NCBI GenBank assembly: GCA_041569895.1
Contig: JBFFXF010000146.1
Span: 1-18,298, forward strand
DNA length: 18,298 bases
DNA from: JBFFXF01 sp041569895
Lineage (GTDB): Bacteria > Planctomycetota > UBA8108 > JACQVS01
Direction: 5' to 3'
Made by a program: the position numbers and the translations under genes. Each line of letters begins with the position of its first letter. Position 1 is the stretch's first letter. Of this stretch, positions 5,601 to 13,169 are shown piece by piece. The notes under the pieces are model-generated. The model was not told the DNA's origin. It saw only the letters and a list, made by a program, of their open reading frames with translations, and did not search any database.

Positions 5601-7745
5601 GTGGTCCAGAAGAACACGAAGCTGCCCGGCGAGCTGCGGCGATCGCGATCCGACCGCCGACTTCTCCCGAAACGCCTGATGCTGACGATGCTGCGCGCCC
5701 TGAAGCTGACGCGTCGGCTCGAGGACCGCATCGAGCGCAAGCTGTATCGCCAGGGGAAGATTCTCGGGGGCGCCTACGTCAGCCGGGGCCAGGAGGCGAT
5801 CTCCGTGGGGTCCGTCGTCGCCTTCGACGACGGCGACATCCTCTGCCCGAGCCACCGCGACATGGGCGTCTACCTGATGCGCGGCATGACGCCGGCGCGC
5901 ATTCTTGGACATTACCTCGGGCGTCGCACCGGACCGTCACGGGGCCGTGACGGGAACATCCACACGGGCGACCTCGAGCTGCGACTGATCTCGTTCATCA
6001 GCCACCTCGCCGACACGCTGCCGGTCGCGGCGGGGGTCGGTCTCGCCTCGCGGATCCAGCGCCTGCAGCGCGTCGTCGGCGTCTACTTCGGCGACGGCGC
6101 CTCGAGCCGGGGCGACTTCCACGAGGGGCTCAACCTCGCGGCGGTGTGGAAGCTGCCGGTCGTGTTCATCTGCAACAACAACCAGTACGCGTACTCGACG
6201 CCGCTGCACAAGACGATGGCCGTTCCCGGCGTCGCGGAGCGGGCGCTCGGGTACGGGTTCCCGACGCTCTCGGTCGACGGCAACGACGTCATCGAGGTCT
6301 ACCGCGTGACGCGCGAGGCGGTCGAGCGGGCCCGGTCGGGCGGCGGCCCGACGCTGATCGAGGCGCGCACGTTCCGGATGACCGGACATTCGGCGCACGA
6401 CGACGCGTCCTACGTGCCTCCGGAGCTGTTCCGGGAATGGGAGAAGAAGGATCCGATCGACCGGCTCGAGCGGCTGCTGCTCGAGAACCGATCGGTGACC
6501 CGCCGCGAGGTCGAGGCCATCGAGAGCGAGATCGAGCGCGAGATCGACGAGGCCCAGGCCGACGCCGAGCGCGCCGCGTATCCCGAGCCCGAGTCCGCGC
6601 TCACGGATGTCTACGCGTCGCCGCCGTACCACTGCCCGGCGCCGCCGTGGCGCGCCGAGGAAGAAAGTCCGGCGCCGCGAATCGAGTCGCTGAGCCCGGC
6701 TCCGCTCGAGCCGATTCGCGAAGTCGCCGCCGACGCCTCCGGCGACGCCTCGGAGGCGCCCCCACGCGGCGGGCAGACAGCGACGTACCTCGAGGGCATC
6801 CGCTCGGCTCTCTGGGAGGAGATGGAGGCGGACGAGCGCGTCTTCCTGCTCGGAGAGGACATCGCCACGTACGGCGGCGCGTTCCGCGTCACGCGCGGTC
6901 TGCTCGATCGCTTCGGTCCGGAGCGCGTCATCGACACGCCGATCGCGGAGTCGGGCATCGTCGGCGCGGCGATCGGCGCGGCGCTCGCCGGGCTGCGTCC
7001 GGTGGTCGAGATGCAATTCATCGACTTCATCTCGTGCGCGTTCGACCAGCTGACGAACTTCGCCGCGAAGTCCCGCTATCGCTGGGGCGCGGCCATCCCG
7101 ATCGTCGTCCGCGGCCCGTGCGGCGGCGGCGTCAACGGCGGGCCGTTCCACTCCCAGAACGTCGAGTCGTTCTTCATGAACACGCCCGGGTTGAAGATCG
7201 TCGCCCCGTCGACCGCGGCCGACGCGCGCGGCCTGCTGAAGGCCGCCATCCGCGACGACGACCCGGTGCTCTACTTCGAGCACAAGTACCTCTACAGGCG
7301 CGTTCGCGGCACGCTCCTCGAGGGCGATGGCGTGGTCCCGATCGGCCAGGCGGTGCGCCGGCGGGAGGGCCGCGACGTCTCCATTCTGACGTACGGCGCC
7401 ATGGTCTACCGCGCGCTCGATGCGGCGGCGGAGCTGGCGTCCGACGGCATCGAGGTCGAGGTGCTCGACCTGCGGACGCTGCGCCCTCTCGACGTCGACG
7501 CGATCCTCGAATCGGTGGCCCGGACGAGTCGCGTCATCCTCCTCCACGAGGCCTGCCTCACCGGCGGGATCGGCGGGGAGCTCGCGGCCATCATCGCGGA
7601 ACACGCGTTCGAGTATCTCGACGCGCCGGTCCGGCGAATCGCGGCGATCGACACGCCAGTGCCCTACTCGCGGCCGCTCGAGGACTACTTCCTGCCGGCA
7701 GTTGCCGATATAGTAAGGGTCGCACGAGAACTCGTCCGATACTGA
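5601..7745 (+). CDS. Fused E1 alpha-beta subunit of a 2-oxoacid dehydrogenase complex
   Basis: 714 residues from GTG at 5601, chosen because GAGGT lies 7 nt upstream; GTG at 5511 and ATG at 5679 are alternatives. E1 alpha occupies about 25-345: RGQEAISVGS, the thiamine-diphosphate motif GDG (164-166) to NNN (192-194), and HSAHDDASY then EKKDPIDRL, the conserved loop region. A Pro/Glu/Ala-rich linker (about 340-392) joins it to E1 beta (about 393-714): GEDIATYGG, TPIAESGIVGAAIGAALAG, MQFIDF, VVRGPCGGGVNGGPFHSQ, LDLRTLRPLD. E1 decarboxylates a 2-oxoacid and passes the acyl group to lipoyl E2. The DVYASPP segment and overall pattern resemble the branched-chain (2-oxoisovalerate) type, but pyruvate cannot be excluded. 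Most bacteria keep alpha and beta as separate genes. E2 follows 66 bp downstream; no E3 is in the window. Confidence 0.93.
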   Translation: MVQKNTKLPGELRRSRSDRRLLPKRLMLTMLRALKLTRRLEDRIERKLYRQGKILGGAYVSRGQEAISVGSVVAFDDGDILCPSHRDMGVYLMRGMTPARILGHYLGRRTGPSRGRDGNIHTGDLELRLISFISHLADTLPVAAGVGLASRIQRLQRVVGVYFGDGASSRGDFHEGLNLAAVWKLPVVFICNNNQYAYSTPLHKTMAVPGVAERALGYGFPTLSVDGNDVIEVYRVTREAVERARSGGGPTLIEARTFRMTGHSAHDDASYVPPELFREWEKKDPIDRLERLLLENRSVTRREVEAIESEIEREIDEAQADAERAAYPEPESALTDVYASPPYHCPAPPWRAEEESPAPRIESLSPAPLEPIREVAADASGDASEAPPRGGQTATYLEGIRSALWEEMEADERVFLLGEDIATYGGAFRVTRGLLDRFGPERVIDTPIAESGIVGAAIGAALAGLRPVVEMQFIDFISCAFDQLTNFAAKSRYRWGAAIPIVVRGPCGGGVNGGPFHSQNVESFFMNTPGLKIVAPSTAADARGLLKAAIRDDDPVLYFEHKYLYRRVRGTLLEGDGVVPIGQAVRRREGRDVSILTYGAMVYRALDAAAELASDGIEVEVLDLRTLRPLDVDAILESVARTSRVILLHEACLTGGIGGELAAIIAEHAFEYLDAPVRRIAAIDTPVPYSRPLEDYFLPAVADIVRVARELVRY

Positions 7746-7811
7746 CGAGGGACGCCCGCCGATCCGCGAGCGGGGACCCGACCACACTGAGCAAGTGAGC
7801 GAAACAGGAAC

Positions 7812-9233
7812 ATGGCGATCGAAGTGATCATGCCCCAGATGGGGGAGAGCATAGCGGAGGGGACTCTCGTCCGGTGGTTGAAGAAGGTCGGCGAGCGAGT
7901 CGACCGGGACGAGCCCCTCTTCGAGATCTCGACCGACAAGGTCGACACCGAGATCCCGTCGCCCGCGGCGGGCGTCCTCGAGGAGATCAAGGTGGACGAG
8001 GGCGAGACCGTGCCCGTCCAGACCGTCGTCGCGCTGCTCTCGAGCGAGAACGGCAGCGAGTCCCCCTCTCCACCCGACGACTCCGGCGACTCCGGTGGCG
8101 CCACCGCCACCAAGGAGGCGCCGAAGAAGGAGGCTCCGAGGGAGGACGAGGACGACGATGAGCCGGTGGTGATCGCCGACGAGCCATCGGAGCCCGAGGC
8201 GAAGGAGGAAGCTCCCCCACCGGCCCCGACCAGGAAGCGCGAGGATCGCGCCGGTGACGGCCGTCCCGCGCCGCGTCGCGAGCGCGCCGAGAGCGGCGAG
8301 CGTCGCAGGTCGTCACCTCTCGTGCGGCGCATCGCGCGCGAGCATGACATCGACCTCGGCGATGTCCCCGGCACCGGAAGCGGTGGACGCGTCACGAAGA
8401 ACGACATCCTCGCCTACATCGAGCAGCGCACGTCGGGACGCGCGGCCGCTCCCGCTGCGAGGGCGCCAGCCGCCGCGCCCGCGGCTGCGCGGACTCCGGT
8501 CGCCGCGCCCCCGGCGCCGTCCGTCCCCGCCGACGAGGTCGAGATCGAGCCGCTCTCGACGATGCGGCGGAAGATCGCCGAGCACATGGTGATGAGCAAG
8601 CACACGTCACCACACGTGACGACGGTCTTCGAGGTCGACATGACGAAGATCGCGCGGCTGATCAAGGAGAACAAGGCCGAGTTCCAGCGCGAGAACGGCG
8701 TCAAGCTGACTTACCTGCCGTTCATCATGAAGGGGACGATCAGCGCGCTGCGCGAGTACCCGATCGTCAACGCGTCGATCCAGGGCGACAAGATTCACTA
8801 CTTCAAGCGCGTCCACCTCGGCATCGCCGTCGCGCTCGACGAGGGTCTGCTCGTGCCGGTCGTCCGGGATGCGGAGGACCTCAGCCTCATCGGACTCGCG
8901 CGCGCCGTCACCGACCTCGCGACGCGGGCCCGCGCCAAGAAGCTGCAGCCCGACGAGGTGCGCGGCGGCACGTTCACGATCACGAACCACGGCGTCTTCG
9001 GCAGCCTCTTCGCGACGCCGGTCATCAACCAGCCGCAGTCCGGCATCCTCGGCGTCGGCACGGTGACCAAGCGCCCCGTGGTGCTCCCCGACACGGACTC
9101 GATCGCGGTGCGGTCGATGATGTACCTCGGCCTCTCATTCGATCACCGCCTGATCGACGGCGCCACCGCGGACCGCTTCGTGGCGCACATCAAGCAGCTC
9201 CTGGAGGACGCCCAGCACGGGCTGGATTCGTGA
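7812..9233 (+). CDS. Dihydrolipoamide acyltransferase (E2) of the 2-oxoacid dehydrogenase complex
   Basis: 473 residues. One lipoyl domain (1-80) has the DKV motif with lipoyl-Lys43 in STDKVDTEIPSP. An acidic then Pro/Ala-rich linker follows (about 80-165). The E1/E3-binding domain spans 166-205 (SSPLVRRIAREHDIDLGDVPG ... RVTKNDILAYIE). A second Ala-Pro linker leads to the catalytic domain (about 243-473), with FDHRLIDG carrying the active-site His445 and Asp449. E2 takes the acyl group from E1 on the swinging lipoyl arm and transfers it to CoA. It follows E1 by 66 bp in the same direction and is almost surely co-transcribed. AGGA lies very close to the ATG. The acceptor chain specificity cannot be read, and the branched-chain call rests on the E1 resemblance. 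Confidence 0.95.
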   Translation: MAIEVIMPQMGESIAEGTLVRWLKKVGERVDRDEPLFEISTDKVDTEIPSPAAGVLEEIKVDEGETVPVQTVVALLSSENGSESPSPPDDSGDSGGATATKEAPKKEAPREDEDDDEPVVIADEPSEPEAKEEAPPPAPTRKREDRAGDGRPAPRRERAESGERRRSSPLVRRIAREHDIDLGDVPGTGSGGRVTKNDILAYIEQRTSGRAAAPAARAPAAAPAAARTPVAAPPAPSVPADEVEIEPLSTMRRKIAEHMVMSKHTSPHVTTVFEVDMTKIARLIKENKAEFQRENGVKLTYLPFIMKGTISALREYPIVNASIQGDKIHYFKRVHLGIAVALDEGLLVPVVRDAEDLSLIGLARAVTDLATRARAKKLQPDEVRGGTFTITNHGVFGSLFATPVINQPQSGILGVGTVTKRPVVLPDTDSIAVRSMMYLGLSFDHRLIDGATADRFVAHIKQLLEDAQHGLDS

Positions 9234-9244
9234 GGCCGTCACTT

Positions 9245-9310
9245 CGTCCTCGTCCTCGTACCCGTACCCGTACCCGTACCCGTTCCCGTTCCCGTGCCCG
9301 TGCCCGTCCC
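9245..9310 (+). repeat. Eleven-unit CGTNCC-type hexamer array
   Basis: Units in order: CGTCCT x2, CGTACC x4, CGTTCC x2, CGTGCC x2, CGTCCC x1. Identical units are grouped in blocks, which points to recent stepwise slippage or local duplication. It starts 11 bp after the E2 stop codon. No coding role is apparent. Confidence 0.9.
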
Positions 9311-9323
9311 CGAAAGCTCGTGT

Positions 9324-9343
9324 CGTCGGCGTGATGGCCGACG
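9324..9343 (+). terminator. Possible terminator hairpin downstream of E2
   Basis: CGTCGGC (9324-9330) and GCCGACG (9337-9343) form a perfect 7-bp stem with a 6-nt loop, about 90 bp after the E2 stop. There is no T-run after it, so intrinsic termination is uncertain. Confidence 0.35.
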
Positions 9344-9383
9344 TCGGGGCCGATCTCGCGGAGTCCGAGACCGAGGCCGTGCG

Positions 9384-9500
9384 CCGACTCCGAATGTCCG
9401 ATACCGATTCCGATTCCGATTCCGATGACCGATTCCGAGATCCGACTCCGAGGTCAGAGACCGAGATCGGAGACAGATATCAGAGATCGGAGATCGGACC
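9384..9500 (+). repeat. Degenerate TCCGA(T/G) simple repeat
   Basis: Imperfect CCGATT / CCGAGA / TCGGAGA units continue to about 9500. It is the same motif family as the array at 1-130, and in both places an AATCTGCG element follows on the same strand. An open frame reads through it (Ser-Asp repeats), but it has no domain and is best taken as repeat translation. Together with the neighbouring repeats it fills the 381-bp gap between the E2 gene and the dockerin-protein gene. Confidence 0.75.
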
Positions 9501-9525
9501 GAGGCACACCGTGCTTCCGGTCCTC

Positions 9526-9566
9526 GATCTGCGGAATCTGCGTTCCCGTCCTGCCTTCGTGCCGTC
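9526..9566 (+). repeat. AATCTGCG dispersed element, middle copy
   Basis: GATCTGCGG then AATCTGCGTTCCCGTCCT (9535-9552) matches the end copies exactly for 18 bases. The following GCCTTCGTGCCGTC is a diverged version of the CGTCGCACGTC tail. It ends about 50 bp before the stop of the dockerin-protein gene. Confidence 0.8.
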
Positions 9567-9614
9567 AGACTCTCGCCGGCGCGGTCGAGCAGCCTTTCGG
9601 GACCGGGACCGGTA

Positions 9615-10619
9615 TCAACCCCGACACGCGCTACTTCCAGCGGCGCACGACGTCGCGGACATCGTCTGTCCCGGTCGTCCGCAGTCCGGGAAGGGGGTCG
9701 GGGGTGGCGGGCCGCCGTTGAAGAGGAAGTTGAGACCGTAGATGACGTCGGTGAGGTTGACGCGCAGGTCGCCGTCGCAGTCCTCGACGTCGCGGCACGA
9801 CGGGTCGGGCTGGCCGCTGAAGAGACGGTTCACGATCGACACCGGGTCGGTGATGGTCAACCTGCCGTCGCCGGTCGTGTCGCAGCGGACGAAACGTGAT
9901 CGGAAGAAGGTCTGTTCGAGGAAGCGGACGACCAGCGGAGCGCGCGAGCAGAAGAAGCGCTTGCGCCCGCCGACCGAGGCGCTGATGAGGAACGGCTCGG
10001 CGCATCCGACGCACCCGTCGACCCACTCGAGGCTGCCCTCGATCGGGTCGGCGCCCTGCGGCGAGGCGGCCTCGACCGTCGCGGCGATCACCGTCGCGGT
10101 GCCCGTCGTCCGCAGCGCCACCGGCTGCGTGAACGAGAGCACCACGGCGCTGTAGAAGCCGCTCTCCTCGCGCAGCGTCGGCACGCGCACCTGGAGGAAC
10201 CCGTCGCGCAGCAAGCCGTCGGGCTCGAGCGCGCCCGCGGTCCCCTCGACGGTCGCATCGACCACCCGGATATCGCCCCGGGTGCGCGCCTGGATCGCCC
10301 AGCCCTCCACGCCGCGCTGTCCCGCGACGCGCGAGACGATCGCGCCCCAGACGCGCGTCCCGCCCACCTCGCCACGCGGCACGCCGACGCCGATCGACTC
10401 GGTGGCGTTCGCGAACAGAGTCCGCGTCTGATGGCCGGCGCTGTCGACGGGAGCCTTCTGGAAGATCAGGTTGAGCTCGGCGCTCTCGCACGACGGGCTG
10501 CCCGCGAGGAGCGGACTGGCGAGCGAGAGTGAGAAGGCGAGCGCGACCGTGGCCGCGGCGAGCAACACACGATCCACGGGCCGGCCGAGAGGCGGCGGTG
10601 GCGTCGAGCGGAACTTCAC
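9615..10619 (-). CDS. Secreted dockerin-type protein with cohesin-like region
   Basis: 334 residues from GTG at 10619, chosen because GAGGT lies 8 nt upstream and the frame opens directly into a signal peptide (hydrophobic 18-39, likely cut near LLAG). Residues about 45-220 resemble the cohesin-like beta modules found with dockerins in environmental bacteria (VEGWAIQART, GFYSAVVLSFTQPVALRTTGTATVI). Residues 246-313 are a dockerin-like pair of Ca-binding segments: DTTGDGRLTITD and DCDGDLRVNLTD, followed by YGLNFLFNGGPPPPTPFPDCG. A Cys-containing tail ends the protein. Such proteins sit on or outside the cell; a role in surface assembly or adhesion is inference. It has its own promoter-like sequence and lies downstream of a strong hairpin, so it is probably a single-gene unit. 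Confidence 0.82.
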   Translation of the reverse strand: MKFRSTPPPPLGRPVDRVLLAAATVALAFSLSLASPLLAGSPSCESAELNLIFQKAPVDSAGHQTRTLFANATESIGVGVPRGEVGGTRVWGAIVSRVAGQRGVEGWAIQARTRGDIRVVDATVEGTAGALEPDGLLRDGFLQVRVPTLREESGFYSAVVLSFTQPVALRTTGTATVIAATVEAASPQGADPIEGSLEWVDGCVGCAEPFLISASVGGRKRFFCSRAPLVVRFLEQTFFRSRFVRCDTTGDGRLTITDPVSIVNRLFSGQPDPSCRDVEDCDGDLRVNLTDVIYGLNFLFNGGPPPPTPFPDCGRPGQTMSATSCAAGSSACRG

Positions 10620-10686
10620 CGGTGTGACCTCTGAATGAAGACAACAGGACCCTGAAACACCCACCCGCGTCAGACCCGGGAAGGCG

Positions 10687-10715
10687 ATGATCGGCGGGGG
10701 CGTGACGTTTGTCAA
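10687..10715 (-). promoter_or_regulatory. Sigma-70-like promoter for the dockerin-type gene
   Basis: On the minus strand, consensus TTGACA (10715-10710), 17 bp, then GATCAT (10692-10687; 4 of 6 matches to TATAAT). The implied leader is about 60 nt to the GTG at 10619. It begins directly after the hairpin at 10716-10743. Confidence 0.6.
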
Positions 10716-10743
10716 GGGGCCCCGCACGGTCGTGCGGGACCCC
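10716..10743 (-). terminator. Strong hairpin, likely terminator of the sigma / anti-sigma / PDZ unit
   Basis: CCCGCACG and CGTGCGGG pair perfectly around a 2-base centre, and after one mismatch GGGG pairs with CCCC. The hairpin lies 77 bp beyond the PDZ-protein stop. On the minus strand it is followed by TTGACAAA rather than a T-run, so it doubles as the upstream border of the next promoter. Confidence 0.6.
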
Positions 10744-10819
10744 TCTCCGCGTCGTCACGACGGTCGGGCCCTCAGGGCCGGATCGATCGAGTGACCCGGG
10801 CGAGAGCGACGGTCCGGGC

Positions 10820-12253
10820 TCAGACCTTCAGCCGGCCCTTCACCGGCGCCTCGTCGCCGGATGGGTCATCGCCATCGCCCTCCTCCTCGATCCGCGGCGG
10901 GTCGATTCGCGGCGCGTCGACCTCGGGCAGCGACTCGGCGGCGCGGCGAACGTGCTCACGCACCTCTTCCGGCAGCGTGTCGAGCCTGTCGAAGTCGAGA
11001 TTCTCCGCGAGCGTCTCGCCGTTCCGCTTGACGGTGAACGACCTGCGTCCATCGCGATCCTGAACGGTGATGTCGAGACCGTCGACGACCATGCGAGAGA
11101 TCGCCACGCGGTGGCGCTCGACGTGCGACAGGACGTCGTCGTCCAGGCCTCCGAGGGGATCGCCGCCACGGAAGCGCTTCAGCACATCGGTGTTGTAGCG
11201 CTCGAGGAGCTTCTCGAGACGGTCCTCGAAGCTGCGGGGCACGTCGCGGTGCAGCGTGTCGAGACGGCTCTGGAACTTCTTCGCCCAGGATTCGAAGTGT
11301 CGCTTCCAGTCCTCCATCGGCTGCCTCGGGTCCGGAAAGCCGAATTCGGGCATCTCGAAGACGTGCTCCTTCCCCTCGGGGTCCTTCCAGTAGAGCTTGC
11401 CCTTGAGCGAGTGGCGCGGATACGCATGGCGCTTGTGCTCGAAGGGCGTCGGCGAGTCGAAGAGCTCTGGGGAGAGGGCGTGTGGATCGATCGCGTCCGG
11501 CTCGAAGAGCGGGTGGCCGGGCGCCGCGTCACGCCCGGCGAGGACGACCTTCGCCTGCTTGCGCTCGCCGCGCTGCAACCACACGATCTCGACCGCGTCG
11601 CCCTCGTGTCGCTCGCCGAGCAGGCGGGGCAGGTCGCCGGGATGGGTGAGCGCGTGCCCGTCGAGCTCGAGGATCACGGCGTGCGGCCGGATGCCCGCGC
11701 TGGCTGCCGGCGAGCCGTCGAGGACGTCATTGACGCTGACGCCGACACCGCGCTCGAGCTCCAGATGCGCTGCGACACTGGGATGCACCGGACCGAAGTG
11801 CACGCCGAGGAAACCCTTCTTGCGCGCGGAAGGCGTCGCCTCCTCGGGGAGCGGGGTCTCCGGCGCGGACGGTCTCTCGATGACGCCGAGCGTGGCGGTG
11901 AGCGCCGTCTTCTTCGCATCCCGCAGGACGACGATCTCGACGGCATCGCCCGGCTTGTGGGCGCGGATCCTCTCCTGCAGGGCGTGCGGGCTAGTGATCG
12001 CCTCGCCGGCGACGGCGACGACGACATCGTTCCGGGTAACGCCGGCCTTCGCCGCCGGACTGTCGGTGACGACGTCGGCGACGAGCGCGCCACCGTCGAC
12101 CTCGAGATGGGCCGCGAGGGCGGGCGGGACGTCGGTCAGGCGCACGCCGAGGAACGGGATCTTCTCCGAGTCGCCGTCCACGGCCGCGGCGAGAAACCCG
12201 GTGAGTAACAGTGAACTCGCGAATGGCGTGAGTAGTGAGGGCGTGAGTGACAT
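10820..12253 (-). CDS. Exported double-PDZ domain protein
   Basis: 477 residues from ATG at 12253, which has a near-perfect AAGGAGGT 7 nt upstream; a GTG three codons earlier lies too close to that site. An N-terminal signal (about 1-25) is followed by PDZ1 (about 33-125; binding loop PFLGVRL, then DSPAAKAGVTRNDVVVAVAG) and PDZ2 (about 147-240; GFLGVHF, then GSPAASAGIRPHAVILELDG). These resemble the PDZ domains of DegP/HtrA proteases, but no trypsin-like catalytic domain is present. The rest (about 250-477) is charged and partly helical, ending in an acidic, Pro-rich tail. It probably binds protein C-termini in the envelope. It follows the ECF sigma and anti-sigma genes, fitting an envelope-stress module in which it senses or chaperones misfolded proteins; that role is inference. 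Confidence 0.85.
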   Translation of the reverse strand: MSLTPSLLTPFASSLLLTGFLAAAVDGDSEKIPFLGVRLTDVPPALAAHLEVDGGALVADVVTDSPAAKAGVTRNDVVVAVAGEAITSPHALQERIRAHKPGDAVEIVVLRDAKKTALTATLGVIERPSAPETPLPEEATPSARKKGFLGVHFGPVHPSVAAHLELERGVGVSVNDVLDGSPAASAGIRPHAVILELDGHALTHPGDLPRLLGERHEGDAVEIVWLQRGERKQAKVVLAGRDAAPGHPLFEPDAIDPHALSPELFDSPTPFEHKRHAYPRHSLKGKLYWKDPEGKEHVFEMPEFGFPDPRQPMEDWKRHFESWAKKFQSRLDTLHRDVPRSFEDRLEKLLERYNTDVLKRFRGGDPLGGLDDDVLSHVERHRVAISRMVVDGLDITVQDRDGRRSFTVKRNGETLAENLDFDRLDTLPEEVREHVRRAAESLPEVDAPRIDPPRIEEEGDGDDPSGDEAPVKGRLKV

Positions 12254-12260
12254 GGCAGCC

Positions 12261-12268
12261 ACCTCCTT
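12261..12268 (-). promoter_or_regulatory. Near-consensus Shine-Dalgarno of the PDZ gene
   Basis: AAGGAGGT, 7 nt before ATG 12253. It is the strongest ribosome site in the window and fixes the start. The sigma and anti-sigma starts lack clear sites, so the PDZ protein may be made in excess of them. Confidence 0.8.
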
Positions 12269-12284
12269 TCAATCACGGAACTCT

Positions 12285-12316
12285 CTGGACGCTCTGTCCA
12301 GCGGCTCACGAGCCGC
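12285..12316. other. Two adjacent inverted repeats between anti-sigma and PDZ genes
   Basis: CTGGAC-GCTCT-GTCCAG (12285-12301) and GCGGCTC-AC-GAGCCGC (12301-12316) abut at base 12301. They lie in the leader of the PDZ gene and downstream of the anti-sigma stop. They may attenuate read-through or be an operator. No T-run follows. Confidence 0.45.
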
Positions 12317-12353
12317 AGCGGCTGACTGGCGATGTGGCACGCTCCCGGGAACA

Positions 12354-12983
12354 TCAGTGCCACCCGCTGTCCGTGCTGCGGACGGTATTCTCGATTCTCT
12401 CGAGCTCGAGGATCAGCTCCCCCGAGCCTGACTCGTCGCGCCCGGGGACGACGTCAGTGAGCATCGTCTTCTCCCGGCGGGTGCGCAGCTCGACTGGCGG
12501 ACCGTCGACTCCCGGCACGCGGCGCGACTCCTCGGTGTCGCTCTGCACCCAGATCACGGCGTCGGCGGGCGAGGACGACACCGGTCTCGCTCCGTCGTCG
12601 ACACGGTTGCCCCCTCCGAACCACAGGACCCATACGCCGAAGCCGATGACGAACGACGCGGCGAACGACGCCGCGAACGACGCGGCAGCGGCGATCGGAC
12701 GGCGTCCCCGGCCGAGCCACACGAGCCGCGGGCGCGGGCCCGCCCCGGCTTCGACGGACGCCTCGTCGAGGCGCGGCAGCAGCTCTCGCTCGAGGGCGCG
12801 GATCTCCGGGGCGGGGACGGCCAGGGCGCCACGGAGTCGCCCCGACTGCTCCCGCAACGCGGCGGCGAACGCGCGACAGGAACGGCACTCCTCGAGGTGC
12901 TCCTCCACGTCGCGTCGCAGGTGCGCAGTGAGCTCTCCGTCGACGTGTCTCGAAATCAGTGGCTCGGCTCTTCGACAGTTCAT
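12354..12983 (-). CDS. Zinc-finger (zf-HC2) anti-sigma factor
   Basis: 209 residues starting MNCRRAEPLISRHVDGELT, the usual beginning of this family. The zinc-binding set is Cys3, then H29-x3-C33-x2-C36 in EEHLEECRSC. One membrane segment spans about 97-122. The periplasmic C-terminus (about 123-209) has no recognised domain. Anti-sigma factors of this type hold their ECF sigma at the membrane until a signal causes release or proteolysis. The sigma gene lies upstream, 186 bp away, which is unusually far because such pairs normally overlap. The ATG has no visible Shine-Dalgarno. The membrane segment contains a threefold AASF repeat. No other family fits as well. Confidence 0.87.
   Translation of the reverse strand: MNCRRAEPLISRHVDGELTAHLRRDVEEHLEECRSCRAFAAALREQSGRLRGALAVPAPEIRALERELLPRLDEASVEAGAGPRPRLVWLGRGRRPIAAAASFAASFAASFVIGFGVWVLWFGGGNRVDDGARPVSSSPADAVIWVQSDTEESRRVPGVDGPPVELRTRREKTMLTDVVPGRDESGSGELILELERIENTVRSTDSGWH
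12651..12686 (-). repeat. 12-bp tandem repeat inside the anti-sigma membrane segment
   Basis: Three copies of GAACGACGC(G/C)GC encode AASF AASF AASF on the minus strand. The unit is a multiple of three, so the frame is kept, and copy-number change would lengthen or shorten the start of the membrane helix. Confidence 0.85.
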
Positions 12984-12995
12984 GGCGTTATATCG

Positions 12996-13043
12996 CTGGT
13001 TCGATCGCTGATTCGATCGCGGGTCGAATCGCTCCTCGAATCG
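12996..13043. repeat. Degenerate 12-bp tandem repeat in the sigma / anti-sigma spacer
   Basis: Four units on the plus strand: CTGGTTCGATCG, CTGATTCGATCG, CGGGTCGAATCG, CTCCTCGAATCG. They lie 13 bp upstream of the anti-sigma ATG. The expansion may have separated two genes that once overlapped. I see nothing else in the spacer. Confidence 0.75.
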
Positions 13044-13169
13044 CTCGGTCGTGTTCACCCGGAGACGTCGAACGCACGAGCCCGCCACGACGCGTGACGG
13101 AGTCCGCCGTCTGCGGCCGCGGGAGCCCCTCGGGCGGCCCTCCTGGTGATGATTCCACCGGTCCATCGA

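Noticed and set aside
5937..7787. Long antisense open frame across the E1 gene
   Set aside because: High-GC shadow frame, Arg-rich and without domains; the opposite strand encodes a clear E1 enzyme.
9331..9741. Small plus-strand gene with Ser-Asp repeats
   Set aside because: The frame is a translation of simple repeats and then runs antisense into the dockerin gene; no ribosome site or domain.
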